Of a DNA stretch of 64,000 nucleotides, positions 41,268-50,414 are shown in pieces. The first letter of the stretch is position 1; every line of letters begins with the position of its first letter. The translations under genes were made by a program, and so were the position numbers. Source of the stretch: Radiobacillus kanasensis (GTDB lineage Bacteria; Bacillota; Bacilli; Bacillales; Amphibacillaceae); contig NZ_CP088020.1 of the NCBI RefSeq assembly GCF_021049245.1, positions 750,001-814,000 of the forward strand, given 5' to 3'. Under the pieces are notes generated by a model. The model was not told the DNA's origin and did not search any database. It saw nothing but the letters and a program-made list of their open reading frames with translations.

Positions 41268-41500
41268 GAAGCCATGGCCCGTTTAAGAACGTTAGCAGTC
41301 TGAAAGCGGGCACTAAAGGGCCTGTCACACCATACCACAAAGCCCCATCCAACTATACAGCCCGAGACAGGGTATGTATATTAAGTAAAGCACAGAGTGT
41401 ATCTGGATAAGGCTAGCCCAGGCAGGAACACAGACGCCCCCCTACCTCCGGGGGGCCGGGGGTAGCAACCGCGGGCAAAAGCACTTCACCAAATTTTTTA
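41268..41500. ncRNA. GC-rich structured non-coding block
   Basis: About 230 bp far richer in GC than its neighbours and without a credible reading frame. Possible stems are GCCCG/CGGGC (41277-41311), ACA-CCC-GAGACA-GGG-TGT around 41357-41377, CTACCTCC/GGGGGTAG (41442-41465) and an enclosing GCCC/GGGC. T-rich runs follow at 41492-41510, which would suit transcript end on the plus strand. It lies 125 bp before the AIPR gene. It could be a structured RNA or the remnant non-coding end of a mobile element. Strand and limits are uncertain. The rest of 40870-41624 is AT-rich with nothing recognised. Confidence 0.4.
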
Positions 41501-41624
41501 AAATTTTTTTGGAAATGTTACTAATATATTTCCATATGAACTTATATATCTACAAAAATAGTCAAAATAGGTTAAAATAGTTTATAGGAGAAAATGGGAT
41601 TTTAAATAGAGTGGGGGAGATTTT

Positions 41625-43406
41625 TTGTTAGAAACAATTTCTAATGACTATCAGGGACTATACAACTCTTATTATCAAAGAATTAAAGAAGAAGTAATGG
41701 AAATAAAGGAAAAGTTTGAATACGAGAAAAAAAGCCAAGCCTTTGCTCATTGGTACTTATACAATATCGAGGGGATTAATGAAAATATTGTTGAGGAAGC
41801 AATTACTGATGGTCATAACGATTGGGGAATAGATGCGATCATAATAAATTATGATACTGATAGAATTAACTTGTACCAATTTAAATTCCCGGATAAAGAG
41901 GACAATATTTCAAAAAAGATTGCACAAGAGGATATTTCAAGTTTTCTAAGGGGTTACAAGTTTTGTTCTAGTGGTAAAGCACCGACCAATGCTAATGAAG
42001 ACTTAGTAGGCAAAATTGCCGAGATTGACGAAAGTAATATCTTTTCTTTTAAACTTACATTTGTCTCCTATACTGATGGATTAAGTGAGACAGCAGAGAT
42101 TACCCTCAATGAAGAATTGGAAAAGATAAAAGGTACTGGAAACACGTTAGAATGGGTATTGCTTGATAAGAAGGAAGTTACTGACATAATTTATGAAAAG
42201 GGTAAGCTGCAAGAGGATTACACCATTACACTTACTCAGCATGGTACAAGTACGGGAGTATTAATGGATGAAGATTCTAATACTTATACTATCCACGCTT
42301 CGCTAAGGGAGTTAGCTGATTTAAGTGAGAAGTACCAAAACATTATATTTGATGAAAATGTAAGACTTTTTCATGGCGTGGACAACAAGTTCAACCAAGG
42401 GATAATCGGTACAGCTTCTGGATCAGATGTAAACCATTTTCATCTATATAATAATGGAATCGTAATTGTATCACCAAAAGTTGTAAACGCAGAATTCAGG
42501 AAAATTATTAAGATAGATAATCCGATGGTTGTTAATGGTTGTCAAACCATGAATAGCTTGTTGGAGGCTAAAAAACAAGGTGTGCTTAATGATGGGTTAG
42601 TTCAAGTCACAATAATAGAAATAACAGATCCTATTATAAAACAAAATATTTCGATCTTCCTGAACTCTCAGACTGAAATAAAAGATAGTTACTTAATTTC
42701 AAACTTGCCAATAATTAGGACACTTGAAAATGATCTTAGTAAATTAGGCTATTTCTTTGAAAGACAAGCTAATAAACTAGGTATATTGAAAAAGCGACTT
42801 AGTAGAAAAGAAAAAACAAAATTGTTGGGAGTTAATAATAGTAAAGCAATTGAATTAGATTTAGCTATACAGCTTCAAGCCAGTTTTTATGAAAATTTAG
42901 CACCTGTTGCAAAGTTAAATAAAGCAAAATTGTTTGAAAAAAAGCATCTAGAAACTATTCTTAAAAATATAAATGCTGAACGGGTTGCTTTTGCATTTGA
43001 GATTTATAATAAATTTATGGAAAAAATAAGTGATTACAGAAGTTATAAACGTAACAAAAAGAATAGAATTATCCTAAAATATCTTGGCATTAAGGCTAAG
43101 GAAATTAGTGACTACTCTTTTTTAAATACTGGAGATTTTTTCCTGATATCTACATTCGCCGCGATCAGCCAAAAGCGATTCGGTAAGCTTCCTGCAATTG
43201 GAGAAAAAGGAAAAGTTGATTTTACTAAATGGACTAACCAAGTATTGGCGTCATTTGATGAAATTTTTAAAGAGAGTGTTCAGCTTATGTATGAAGGTAT
43301 TAAAGAGGATAAAACAGGGAAACAAATTGCAACATTAACCAAAAGTCAAGCTTTCCATAAAGTATTAATGCAGAAGGTTAATGAAAGGTATAAGTCTGGG
43401 AAGTAA
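41625..43406 (+). CDS. AIPR family anti-phage protein
   Basis: A 593-residue protein of the AIPR (abortive infection phage resistance) family. The central signature VNGCQTMNSLLEAKKQG near residue 300 and FHLYNNGIVIVSPKV before it are diagnostic. The N-terminal DGHNDWGIDAIIIN to LYQFKF fits a PD-(D/E)XK nuclease core (GxD ... QxK). Starts at TTG 41625 after GTGGGGGAGA. It is followed by relics of a DNA methyltransferase. Mechanism in phage defence is not established. Confidence 0.88.
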   Translation: MLETISNDYQGLYNSYYQRIKEEVMEIKEKFEYEKKSQAFAHWYLYNIEGINENIVEEAITDGHNDWGIDAIIINYDTDRINLYQFKFPDKEDNISKKIAQEDISSFLRGYKFCSSGKAPTNANEDLVGKIAEIDESNIFSFKLTFVSYTDGLSETAEITLNEELEKIKGTGNTLEWVLLDKKEVTDIIYEKGKLQEDYTITLTQHGTSTGVLMDEDSNTYTIHASLRELADLSEKYQNIIFDENVRLFHGVDNKFNQGIIGTASGSDVNHFHLYNNGIVIVSPKVVNAEFRKIIKIDNPMVVNGCQTMNSLLEAKKQGVLNDGLVQVTIIEITDPIIKQNISIFLNSQTEIKDSYLISNLPIIRTLENDLSKLGYFFERQANKLGILKKRLSRKEKTKLLGVNNSKAIELDLAIQLQASFYENLAPVAKLNKAKLFEKKHLETILKNINAERVAFAFEIYNKFMEKISDYRSYKRNKKNRIILKYLGIKAKEISDYSFLNTGDFFLISTFAAISQKRFGKLPAIGEKGKVDFTKWTNQVLASFDEIFKESVQLMYEGIKEDKTGKQIATLTKSQAFHKVLMQKVNERYKSGK

Positions 43407-43517
43407 CTGTACCCCTTTAACCAAGCTATATAATATGCCCAATATCTACTTTTTGAGGTCATGCTGCCTACCGGCAGCTTTTTCTATTTTTTAGTTAATA
43501 GTTTGTATAATCGATTT

Positions 43518-44285
43518 ATGGTAATTAATATTGACGATATCTTGGCGTTTCCTGATCCTGAAATACCAAGGATTCAGGAACCAAATAAATCTAAGCTAAA
43601 AGTTAAAGTAACAAAAGAGGATATATAAAAAGTCCTTTAAGAACAACCTGGATTAAATAGATACCAGTTGGCCAAGCATTTAATTGTAGTGAACAAACTA
43701 TACATAGAAGACTTAACGGAAACAATATCCGTGGTTGAAAATACAATGTCCAAACTAGAGTAAAATTAGTTGGTGGAATTGTTGAACAGTTTGCTTACAA
43801 TGCGGGATTATTTTTGTATGATAGACAATATGGGCAAAAGATCCTTCTTGGCAAAATTCTCAATGGCATTCAAATTCTTATAGGGTGGTTTCTGAATTTG
43901 AACATTTGTATATTTTTTGGAAACCCGGTGAAACGGTAATTGATAGAAATAAACTAACTAAAAAGAATGGGTGGAATGGGGAAGTAGAGGAATATGGTCT
44001 ATTCCGTCAGTTAGAAAAAACAATGATCATGTGGCTAAGTTCTCTTTAGAGTTACCAAAGAGGATAATAAAACTTTTCAGTGAAGAAAATGATATCTTTC
44101 TTGATTATTTTATGGGTAGTGGTACATCTGCAGTTGCTGCAACCCTAAAACGAAGAAACTATATTGTCATTTAAAAGGTAGAAAAATATGTTCATTTGGC
44201 AAAGAAGAATATTTCATTGATAATAAATGATTCGACACCAGAAGAAATTGAAGGAGATTGTTTTCAGCAAATATCCTTCTTATAA
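43518..44285 (+). pseudogene. HTH-containing DNA methyltransferase, decayed (BglI-system type)
   Basis: Broken into several frames. They read in order MVINIDDILAFPDPEIPRIQ, an HTH piece (NRYQLAKHL / NCSEQTIHRRLNGN), DPSWQNSQWHSNSYRVV (motif IV region), WGSRGIWSIPSVRKNNDHVA, and motif I at FLDYFMGSGTSAVAATLKRR. An in-frame stop after NYIVI is followed by KVEKYVHLAKKNISLI. The order (motif IV before motif I) is that of a beta-class amino-methyltransferase. The partner endonuclease ruin lies just downstream in reverse. Confidence 0.7.
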
Positions 44286-44310
44286 AGCCCGTAAATTCCG
44301 GGCTTTTTTT
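44285..44310 (+). terminator. Terminator between decayed R-M genes
   Basis: AAGCCCG-TAAATTC-CGGGCTT and seven or more T. Confidence 0.85.
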
Positions 44311-45110
44311 CTATATAATGATATCCTGTACTCTCCACGAGTGTATATTCTTTAGTAAATCAAATGAAACCCTACTACGGAGTTTTCTTGCTGGTTTACT
44401 TTATTATCTTTACCAGGAAAAGATAAATCAGGGTGAAGCTTCAAGTAATTAGGATTCATAATTAGAAGTAATCCATTTGGAACCGTAATAACTCTTATCC
44501 TTTCTAAAGGTTGCCCAACTTTATCCGAAGTAAGTGAAAGCATACTATAGATAGGCTTTAGGTAAATATGTACAACTGGTGCAATAGTACCATTACTTAA
44601 TATATATAGGTGGTATAGCTGGCCAAACATCGTGACTCGTTCTTTTGCCTATGGCAGTTATTTTATTATTTAATACATTATCTTTAGGCTTATTCCATAT
44701 GCCGTCACCAGATATTTGATAAGGTGATAAAACTATATGTTCTTCATTATCCCTAGGTCCAACTGACTTTACATCGGAGAAAAATATTATTGAATTGGTA
44801 GGCTTAGTCAACTTATCAATATTATCAGAAGTTAAAAGGAATCTGTCATCTGAACCTGATGGTAAACTAACTTCCCTTATAGTATTTTTATTACTTAGAA
44901 GTCTTGTGAGTTTGTGCCCAACAGAATGTTCTCCTACTTCTATCCACGGTACTTGATCACCCTTAGGTTGACGACCACGATCTTCTGGGGGATATTCAGC
45001 CCAAAAAGGATAAAGATTCGTAGCTTGATTATAATCGATAACAAATTCAGATAAATTGTTCTTTATTGTATTAACAGTTTCGTTAGCTAAGTGTTCTTCA
45101 ATATATCAGG
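44311..45110 (-). pseudogene. BglI family type II restriction endonuclease, decayed
   Basis: Minus-strand frames read NLYPFWAEYPPEDRGRQPKG, DQVPWIEVGEHSVGHKLTRL, SLPSGSDDRFLLTSDN, FFSDVKSVGPRDNEEHIVLS and then, after a frameshift near 44600, LSNGTIAPVVHIYLKPIYSM and VPNGLLLIMNPNY. A last shift gives RKLRSRVSFDLL to the stop at 44311. This follows R.BglI (target GCCNNNNNGGC) block by block from memory, including the active-site DVK. The N-terminus is missing and at least two frameshifts are present, so it is dead. Confidence 0.8.
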
Positions 45111-45271
45111 GAAAATTGGCTTACTTGAATGAGGCCAGAGAAAGCCAACAATAAACACAATATTTACTCTATCAGATGAACTTAATATTGAGGCCCAGTG
45201 TACTAATTAAGGAGGTTGAAGACATTCTACTTTAAGCTAATCGTTAAATAGGATGGGAGAGAAAAAGCAAG

Positions 45272-45573
45272 ATGTTTAACCAATTTAGAAAAGAACTCTA
45301 CGAACAATATCAGTTTGTAAAGGATTACTATATTACTCACGCCAGTGAATTGGTTGCGAGGAGAAGTAACTTAAGTTTGGAAAGTGTAGTAAAAATTACA
45401 AGGGCACTGAGAGTATCGTTAGAGGAATTCTTTAGTACTATTGGTCCAAAAGTGGGAGCGGAAATCAATATATGTCAGCCCTGATTAATTTAGTAGGTGA
45501 ACAAAGTTTATATGAACAGGAGAAATTTTTGTCTATTATCGAAAACGTTTTACATATTTTGAATGAAAAATAA
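45272..45573 (+). pseudogene. XRE-type HTH regulator remnant
   Basis: From ATG 45272 the frame keeps only the second half of an XRE helix-turn-helix (NLSLESVVKITRALRVSLEE) and stops at 45484. The next frame continues LINLVGEQSLYEQEKFLSII to 45573. It may be the controller of the dead BglI-like system. Between 45111 and 45271 nothing is recognised. Confidence 0.5.
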
Positions 45574-45645
45574 ATATTTAGTAAAGGTTACTCATAACAA
45601 TTAACTTATTCATTCTCGACTATAAATAGTGATAGGGTAAATTTT

Positions 45646-46308
45646 ATGGGAAATAGATATTGGAATATAAGTTTAGATAATCAATCTGTTAAACAGTTAT
45701 GTATGGCCGATAATAAGGTTAAAAAACTTGCTTTAATAATAGGTGATTATTATGTTCCTACTTATAATGACAAGTTCGAGGCTTTAATCCGCTATATAGT
45801 AGGTCAAATGCTATCTAATAAGGTAGCAAATAATATCTGGGAAAATGTAAAACAGCAATTAAGTGGAGTAATTACACAGAAGACGATCTCTGAATTATCA
45901 GATCCTGAACTTAGAGCATTAGGGCTTTCTATGAGAAAAGTAGGGTATATAAGAGATCTTTGTAACAGGATTAAAAGCAATGATCTTGATTTAGAACAAT
46001 TGGAAGAGCTCAACAATAATCAAATAATTAAAAAATTAACTAGAGTTAAAGGTATAGGTGTTTGGACTGCAGAGATGTTTCTTATTTTTACATTATATAG
46101 GCAAGATGTTATTCCTTTAGATGATGTTAGTCTTCAGCGATGTGTAAGTTGGTTATACGCAGAGAATAATTTAAGCAGTAAAGAGCTATTAAAACAGAAA
46201 GGATCAGTATGGAGTCCAAATAGTTCTATAGCTTGTCTTTATTTATGGGAGGCAGTGAATAGAGAGTATGTTGATAATTATTTATCAATAGAAGATGTGA
46301 AAAAGTAA
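45646..46308 (+). CDS. HhH-GPD DNA glycosylase (AlkA/MagIII-like)
   Basis: A 220-residue base-excision enzyme of the HhH-GPD superfamily. The helix-hairpin-helix with the following helix is LTRVKGIGVWTAEMFLIF, and the catalytic aspartate lies in VIPLDDVSLQRCV. The N-terminal part (ALIRYIVGQMLSNKVANNIW) matches 3-methyladenine glycosylase II. No FeS cysteines are present. Its stop lies in a hairpin shared with the convergent endonuclease gene. Inside a restriction cluster it may repair lesions from methylation, or simply alkylation damage. Confidence 0.88.
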   Translation: MGNRYWNISLDNQSVKQLCMADNKVKKLALIIGDYYVPTYNDKFEALIRYIVGQMLSNKVANNIWENVKQQLSGVITQKTISELSDPELRALGLSMRKVGYIRDLCNRIKSNDLDLEQLEELNNNQIIKKLTRVKGIGVWTAEMFLIFTLYRQDVIPLDDVSLQRCVSWLYAENNLSSKELLKQKGSVWSPNSSIACLYLWEAVNREYVDNYLSIEDVKK

Positions 46309-46337
46309 AGAGTGATAATCATCATTCTTTACTTTTT
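46300..46337. terminator. Shared bidirectional terminator
   Basis: Near-perfect palindrome with arms AAAAAGTAAAGA and TCTTTACTTTTT. It holds the stop codons of both convergent genes. Confidence 0.85.
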
Positions 46338-47200
46338 AGCGATTCCGATTTATTAAATTCATCCAACAGAACTGTCCATCTATTAAAAACTTCTTTACCA
46401 AATATAACTTCGTCCACAAGTCCCATATGCAACATATCAATGATTCTGCAAAGATAAGACTTTCCTTGTTCCCACCAACAAGGGTAGGAATCTATAAAAT
46501 ATATATGTTTAATATCCCCCTCCTTCAAGTGGGAAAGTTTATTAATTTCGTGGCCATCTAGTTGTGTTTCAAATACACCGTCTGCTATTCTACTACCAAA
46601 TGTTGTGGTATAGTAGTATTCTTTAATTTCCCAGACAACAATAGGATTAATAGTTGACGGATAAGCTCCATCAAAACGTCTAGAAAAAGCACCTTGAATT
46701 TTGCGAGCTGAATCTTTCAGATATGACAAAACATTTGGATCATCATCGAATGTTATATCCTTTTCATATTCTAAACCATGTGTATGGGCAAATTCTCGAA
46801 GATGCTGCTCAGTTAAGATATTTATAATACCAGTTAAATATGCATAATCCCTTTTTTCTTCTTTTTGTTTGTTATACGGTAACTTACTTGTAAAACTCTC
46901 TGCATCGTAAATTTTCTTTAACTGATAGAAGATTGTTCTAGCATCTTTTAAATTCATCAAACTATTTCTAACATGATTATTCAGGATGTTTGTTCTATAC
47001 TCAAGATAATTTAGTACGTCTTCAAGAAGATCTTTGTCAATTGATATATCTTCCTTTACCAGTGCTGTCAAAATTTCTTCTTCTGAATAACTCTTGATAA
47101 TCCTGGTAAGTCGGTCTGTATAACCCACTTTTTCTGATATTATTCTGACATAACCCCAGAATTGCTCACTCCGTTGTAAAAAGTCTTGGTTTGCTTCCAA
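46322..47200 (-). CDS. Putative type II restriction endonuclease
   Basis: A 292-residue protein with no named family that I can give. A PD-(D/E)XK-like core is visible as RRFDGAYPS, then VVWEIKEYYYTTTFGSRIAD (ExK), with D and E/K at suitable spacing. Its start is 2 nt from the stop of an XRE controller gene, and an adenine methylase lies divergently beyond that. This C-R / M arrangement is the main reason for the call. Specificity unknown. It seems intact. Confidence 0.7.
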   Translation of the reverse strand: MEANQDFLQRSEQFWGYVRIISEKVGYTDRLTRIIKSYSEEEILTALVKEDISIDKDLLEDVLNYLEYRTNILNNHVRNSLMNLKDARTIFYQLKKIYDAESFTSKLPYNKQKEEKRDYAYLTGIINILTEQHLREFAHTHGLEYEKDITFDDDPNVLSYLKDSARKIQGAFSRRFDGAYPSTINPIVVWEIKEYYYTTTFGSRIADGVFETQLDGHEINKLSHLKEGDIKHIYFIDSYPCWWEQGKSYLCRIIDMLHMGLVDEVIFGKEVFNRWTVLLDEFNKSESLKSKE

Positions 47201-47201
47201 A

Positions 47202-47435
47202 CTAATCCTCCTTGTCTATAAATAAAAAAAGTTCATATACATTTATTTCTAATGCAACTGCTATCTTTACTATGTTTAGTAATGAAATATTTCTTTCCCC
47301 TCTCTCCACCTCACTAATATATGTTCTATGTAATCCAGAGAGCTCAGCTAGTTTTTCTTGAGAAATATTCTTTTTACGTCTATAATCTCTGATAGTTCTA
47401 CCAAACTGTTGTATTGTTCTATTCTTTTTCTCCAT
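47202..47435 (-). CDS. XRE family controller (C) protein
   Basis: A 77-residue one-domain XRE regulator: IRDYRRKKNISQEKLAELSG, the recognition helix HRTYISEVERGER and NISLLNIVKIAVALEINVYE. Size, position directly ahead of the endonuclease and opposite the methylase are those of R-M controller proteins. These delay endonuclease expression until the host is methylated. A possible C box lies at 47455. Confidence 0.88.
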   Translation of the reverse strand: MEKKNRTIQQFGRTIRDYRRKKNISQEKLAELSGLHRTYISEVERGERNISLLNIVKIAVALEINVYELFLFIDKED

Positions 47436-47454
47436 GTTACCAACATATGCTTTT

Positions 47455-47471
47455 GTAGATTATAAGTCTAC
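47455..47471. promoter_or_regulatory. Candidate C-box operator
   Basis: GTAGATTATAAGTCTAC is a 5-bp-arm inverted repeat with a 7-bp spacer in the 108-bp gap between the divergent controller and methylase genes. Function inferred from position. Confidence 0.45.
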
Positions 47472-47543
47472 ATGATATAAGTGACATTTTGGGGTTTTTG
47501 TATGTTATAATGAAGCTAGTCACATAAATAGAGGAGTTTTGCT

Positions 47544-48428
47544 ATGCCAAAAACTAGCACTAGAGGAGTACCTCAGCTACTAAAATGGATCGGTAATAAA
47601 CAAAGATTTGCTGAGGAAATTGTTCAGTATATGCCAGAGAAAATTGATACTTATTTCGAACCTTTTTTAGGGAGTGGAGCAGTTCTGGCTGCCCTATCGA
47701 ATTCCAAATATAATAGTTTAGCACCTGATACACTATATAAAAAAGCGATTGCGTCAGATGTATTGGAACCACTAATTAATATCTTTGAATATGTGAAAAA
47801 AGACCCGGATATTTTAGTTCAGTATTATTTTGACCACATTTCAGATTATGAAAACAATAAAAAGGATAATTACCTTAAAATTAGAGAACGCTTTAATACT
47901 ACTAGAAACCCGTTAGATTTTGCTTTACTTTCGCGTACTTGCTATTCAGGAATTATCCGTTTTCGTAAATCGGATGGGTATATGAGCACACCAGTTGGTC
48001 CTCATAAACCCATATCACCCTTAGAATTTGAAAAAAGAGTTAAGTTATGGAATCAATTAGTTCAAGATACAGTATTTATCCACTCAGACTTTAAACAAAT
48101 TATGTCAATGGCAGGTGAGGGGGATTTGGTATATTGTGATCCTCCGTACACCCATAGTCAATCAATTATTTATGGTGCACAGACTTTTGATATAAATAAA
48201 TTATTTTCAGAAATTGCAAGTTGTAAAAGACGTGGGGCAAAAGTGATGCTTTCAATAAATGGAAAAAGAAGATCTGGTAACGAGGATATTGGCGTTCAAG
48301 TACCCGAAGGGTTGTTTGAGAGAGAAGTTTATGTGAATTGTGGAATTTCTATGATTAATAGGCTACAAAGAACTGGACAAATCATGATAAATGAAGATGT
48401 TCATGACAAACTGTTATTAACATGGTAG
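47544..48428 (+). CDS. D12-class (Dam-like) adenine DNA methyltransferase
   Basis: A 294-residue alpha-class N6-adenine methyltransferase. The N-terminal LLKWIGNKQRFAEEI is typical, motif I is YFEPFLGSGAVLAAL near residue 42, and motif IV is DLVYCDPPYTHS near residue 198. The target domain lies between them. ATG follows AGAGGAG. It is divergent from the controller-endonuclease pair and convergent with the GHKL ATPase. It protects host DNA from the linked endonuclease. Confidence 0.92.
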   Translation: MPKTSTRGVPQLLKWIGNKQRFAEEIVQYMPEKIDTYFEPFLGSGAVLAALSNSKYNSLAPDTLYKKAIASDVLEPLINIFEYVKKDPDILVQYYFDHISDYENNKKDNYLKIRERFNTTRNPLDFALLSRTCYSGIIRFRKSDGYMSTPVGPHKPISPLEFEKRVKLWNQLVQDTVFIHSDFKQIMSMAGEGDLVYCDPPYTHSQSIIYGAQTFDINKLFSEIASCKRRGAKVMLSINGKRRSGNEDIGVQVPEGLFEREVYVNCGISMINRLQRTGQIMINEDVHDKLLLTW

Positions 48429-48455
48429 GGTATTGCAAAACTAGCAATACCCTTT
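48427..48455. terminator. Terminator between methylase and GHKL genes
   Basis: AGGGTATTGC-AAAACTA-GCAATACCCT followed by TT, and A-rich on the other side. Placed between convergent genes. Confidence 0.75.
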
Positions 48456-48458
48456 CAT

Positions 48459-50177
48459 TTACCCTTTTAATACTTTTTTTAAGTCAATAATATAGATAGG
48501 TTTGTGATAACCTGAGAAAACTAGCTCATGAGTAGAATTGGGATATTTGTACTCTAAATCAACAAGAATATTGTTCTCTTCTACCTCTTCAATCCTTAAG
48601 CCTTCTTTTTGTATTGCTTCTATGTCGTCTTCACTAACATCCCAACATACAATACAATCGATCTCATCGAACATTTTTTTGTAGCTCTTAAAATCGTTTA
48701 GGATATATCTTACTTTCGATTTAAATTCAATAATAGTTCTAATATTATCCTGGATATGTGCGAATAAATCATATTTTTTCTTATAACCTAAGCATAAGGG
48801 ATAGATATCTTTAATTATACCCTTACCAATTGATTCAAAAAATAAACCAACAACACCAGCTTCTTGATCTTTAGGGCTCTTCTTGAAGTTAATACCATTT
48901 ATATCCAAATTCGGAAGAGAATCTAATTCAGCAAATGCTTGATCTCTATTCCATTGGCTGCCAGGTTCAGGATCCACTTCTGGGATATACTTTATAATTT
49001 CACGATAAAATTCATTAAATAACATTTTTGAGTATTCTTTATATATTCTTGCCTGAGAACCATAAATTGACTTTCTGCCTATATCAAAGCTAAGTTTAGA
49101 ATCTTCAAATAAAATAAACAAATTGTACCAATAGCCTGATGCTCCAGTGTTGGGATTATCTACAGAAATACCAGTTGGCATTCCTTTAACGGACGTGTAG
49201 ATTCCACTATTGAAAAGTGTATAGTCAAATGACTCTAACCATTCCTCATTGTTTAACTGATCTTCTGTACATAAATTTAAGGTATTAGACACCTTTTTCC
49301 ATGTTTTACGAGTAGGTGCGAAGCAGACGATATACTTAATGATTCGTTGGTCATTATGAACAAATTCACCTTTTTTATAAATTATTTTACCCAATAATTT
49401 CTTTCTTTTTTCACTATCAGATTTGTCCTTTCGGAATTCATAATAAGTGTTAACGTCCAAAGATAAGGACTCTAACCCTTCTGTAATAAGCCAATATTTA
49501 AAAGGGATTTTCTCTATGGGATAAACAAGGCCGTCTTGATCTATAAAGGATAACGTTACCTCTATGTCCTTATCGCTACTAAATATCGCTTTTGTACTAC
49601 CTATAGCCGTTTTAGTCCTCAGTACAAATTTAACTTGCTCATACCTAAGTTTAAAAATTGGACAATTTTTGTCAACATCCTTTAATGTTATCTCAGTACC
49701 CTGTAATTCTTCTTCAATCGCACTATAATTAAGTGGAAGGTTTGAGTTATCAACACTATTCTTCCAACTAAAAGCATTTTGTACAGATCCATAAATAGAA
49801 CCATTTTGATTTCCTGTCTTTATATGAAAATCATTACAAGAAAACATAGCAAAAGTTAAGCCCACACCTTTTTCACCTATAGTTGTTTCATCATTTCCTT
49901 TATTGGTGGAAAATGGTTTTAGTAATACAGGGAGGTCTTTCGGATTTATGCCTATTCCATTATCTTGTACCATAATGGATCTTTGCTGAGAATTAATCTC
50001 TATATGTATTTTACCGACGTTGACATTGGATTTTCTGATTGCATCAACTGAATTTTGACATAGCTCAGCAAGTATATCCCAATTATTATTATAACTTTGG
50101 TCAATTCCTTTAATTTGAGTACGTAATTGTTCGATCCCAGGAGGTAGAAAGTCGTTGTCTAACTTTTCATTATTCAT
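48459..50177 (-). CDS. MORC/MutL-like GHKL ATPase with nuclease-like C-terminus
   Basis: A 572-residue protein. The N-terminal Bergerat ATPase fold shows the N box LAELCQNSVDAIRK, G1 MVQDNGIGINPKD and G2 IGEKGVGLTFAMF. A transducer-like middle follows. Near residue 470-520, YKKKYDLFAHIQDNIRTIIEFKSK has the look of a PD-(D/E)XK strand pair (D ... ExK). GHKL ATPases of this sort linked to nucleases are known in prokaryotic restriction clusters and relate to eukaryotic MORC. GGAGGAAAAAA precedes ATG 50177. It likely acts as a DNA clamp or effector with the adjacent R-M system. Confidence 0.75.
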   Translation of the reverse strand: MNNEKLDNDFLPPGIEQLRTQIKGIDQSYNNNWDILAELCQNSVDAIRKSNVNVGKIHIEINSQQRSIMVQDNGIGINPKDLPVLLKPFSTNKGNDETTIGEKGVGLTFAMFSCNDFHIKTGNQNGSIYGSVQNAFSWKNSVDNSNLPLNYSAIEEELQGTEITLKDVDKNCPIFKLRYEQVKFVLRTKTAIGSTKAIFSSDKDIEVTLSFIDQDGLVYPIEKIPFKYWLITEGLESLSLDVNTYYEFRKDKSDSEKRKKLLGKIIYKKGEFVHNDQRIIKYIVCFAPTRKTWKKVSNTLNLCTEDQLNNEEWLESFDYTLFNSGIYTSVKGMPTGISVDNPNTGASGYWYNLFILFEDSKLSFDIGRKSIYGSQARIYKEYSKMLFNEFYREIIKYIPEVDPEPGSQWNRDQAFAELDSLPNLDINGINFKKSPKDQEAGVVGLFFESIGKGIIKDIYPLCLGYKKKYDLFAHIQDNIRTIIEFKSKVRYILNDFKSYKKMFDEIDCIVCWDVSEDDIEAIQKEGLRIEEVEENNILVDLEYKYPNSTHELVFSGYHKPIYIIDLKKVLKG

Positions 50178-50414
50178 TTTTTTCCTCCTCAGCCATGAAT
50201 ATTCCTTATATTATAACACCTAGAAGGTTAAGTAATCCAATAAGCCTTCGATATAAAAAATTATTTTTTTTAGTGTAAACCTGATTTATATCACTGTTAT
50301 GAGAAAAGAGCAGATGGAATGTCCGCCTGCTCTCTAATATAAATCAGTAATTTTACGCAAATAATACGCATTGGAACTGCAAAACATTATTAAATCACTT
50401 ATTTGACCCCAATA

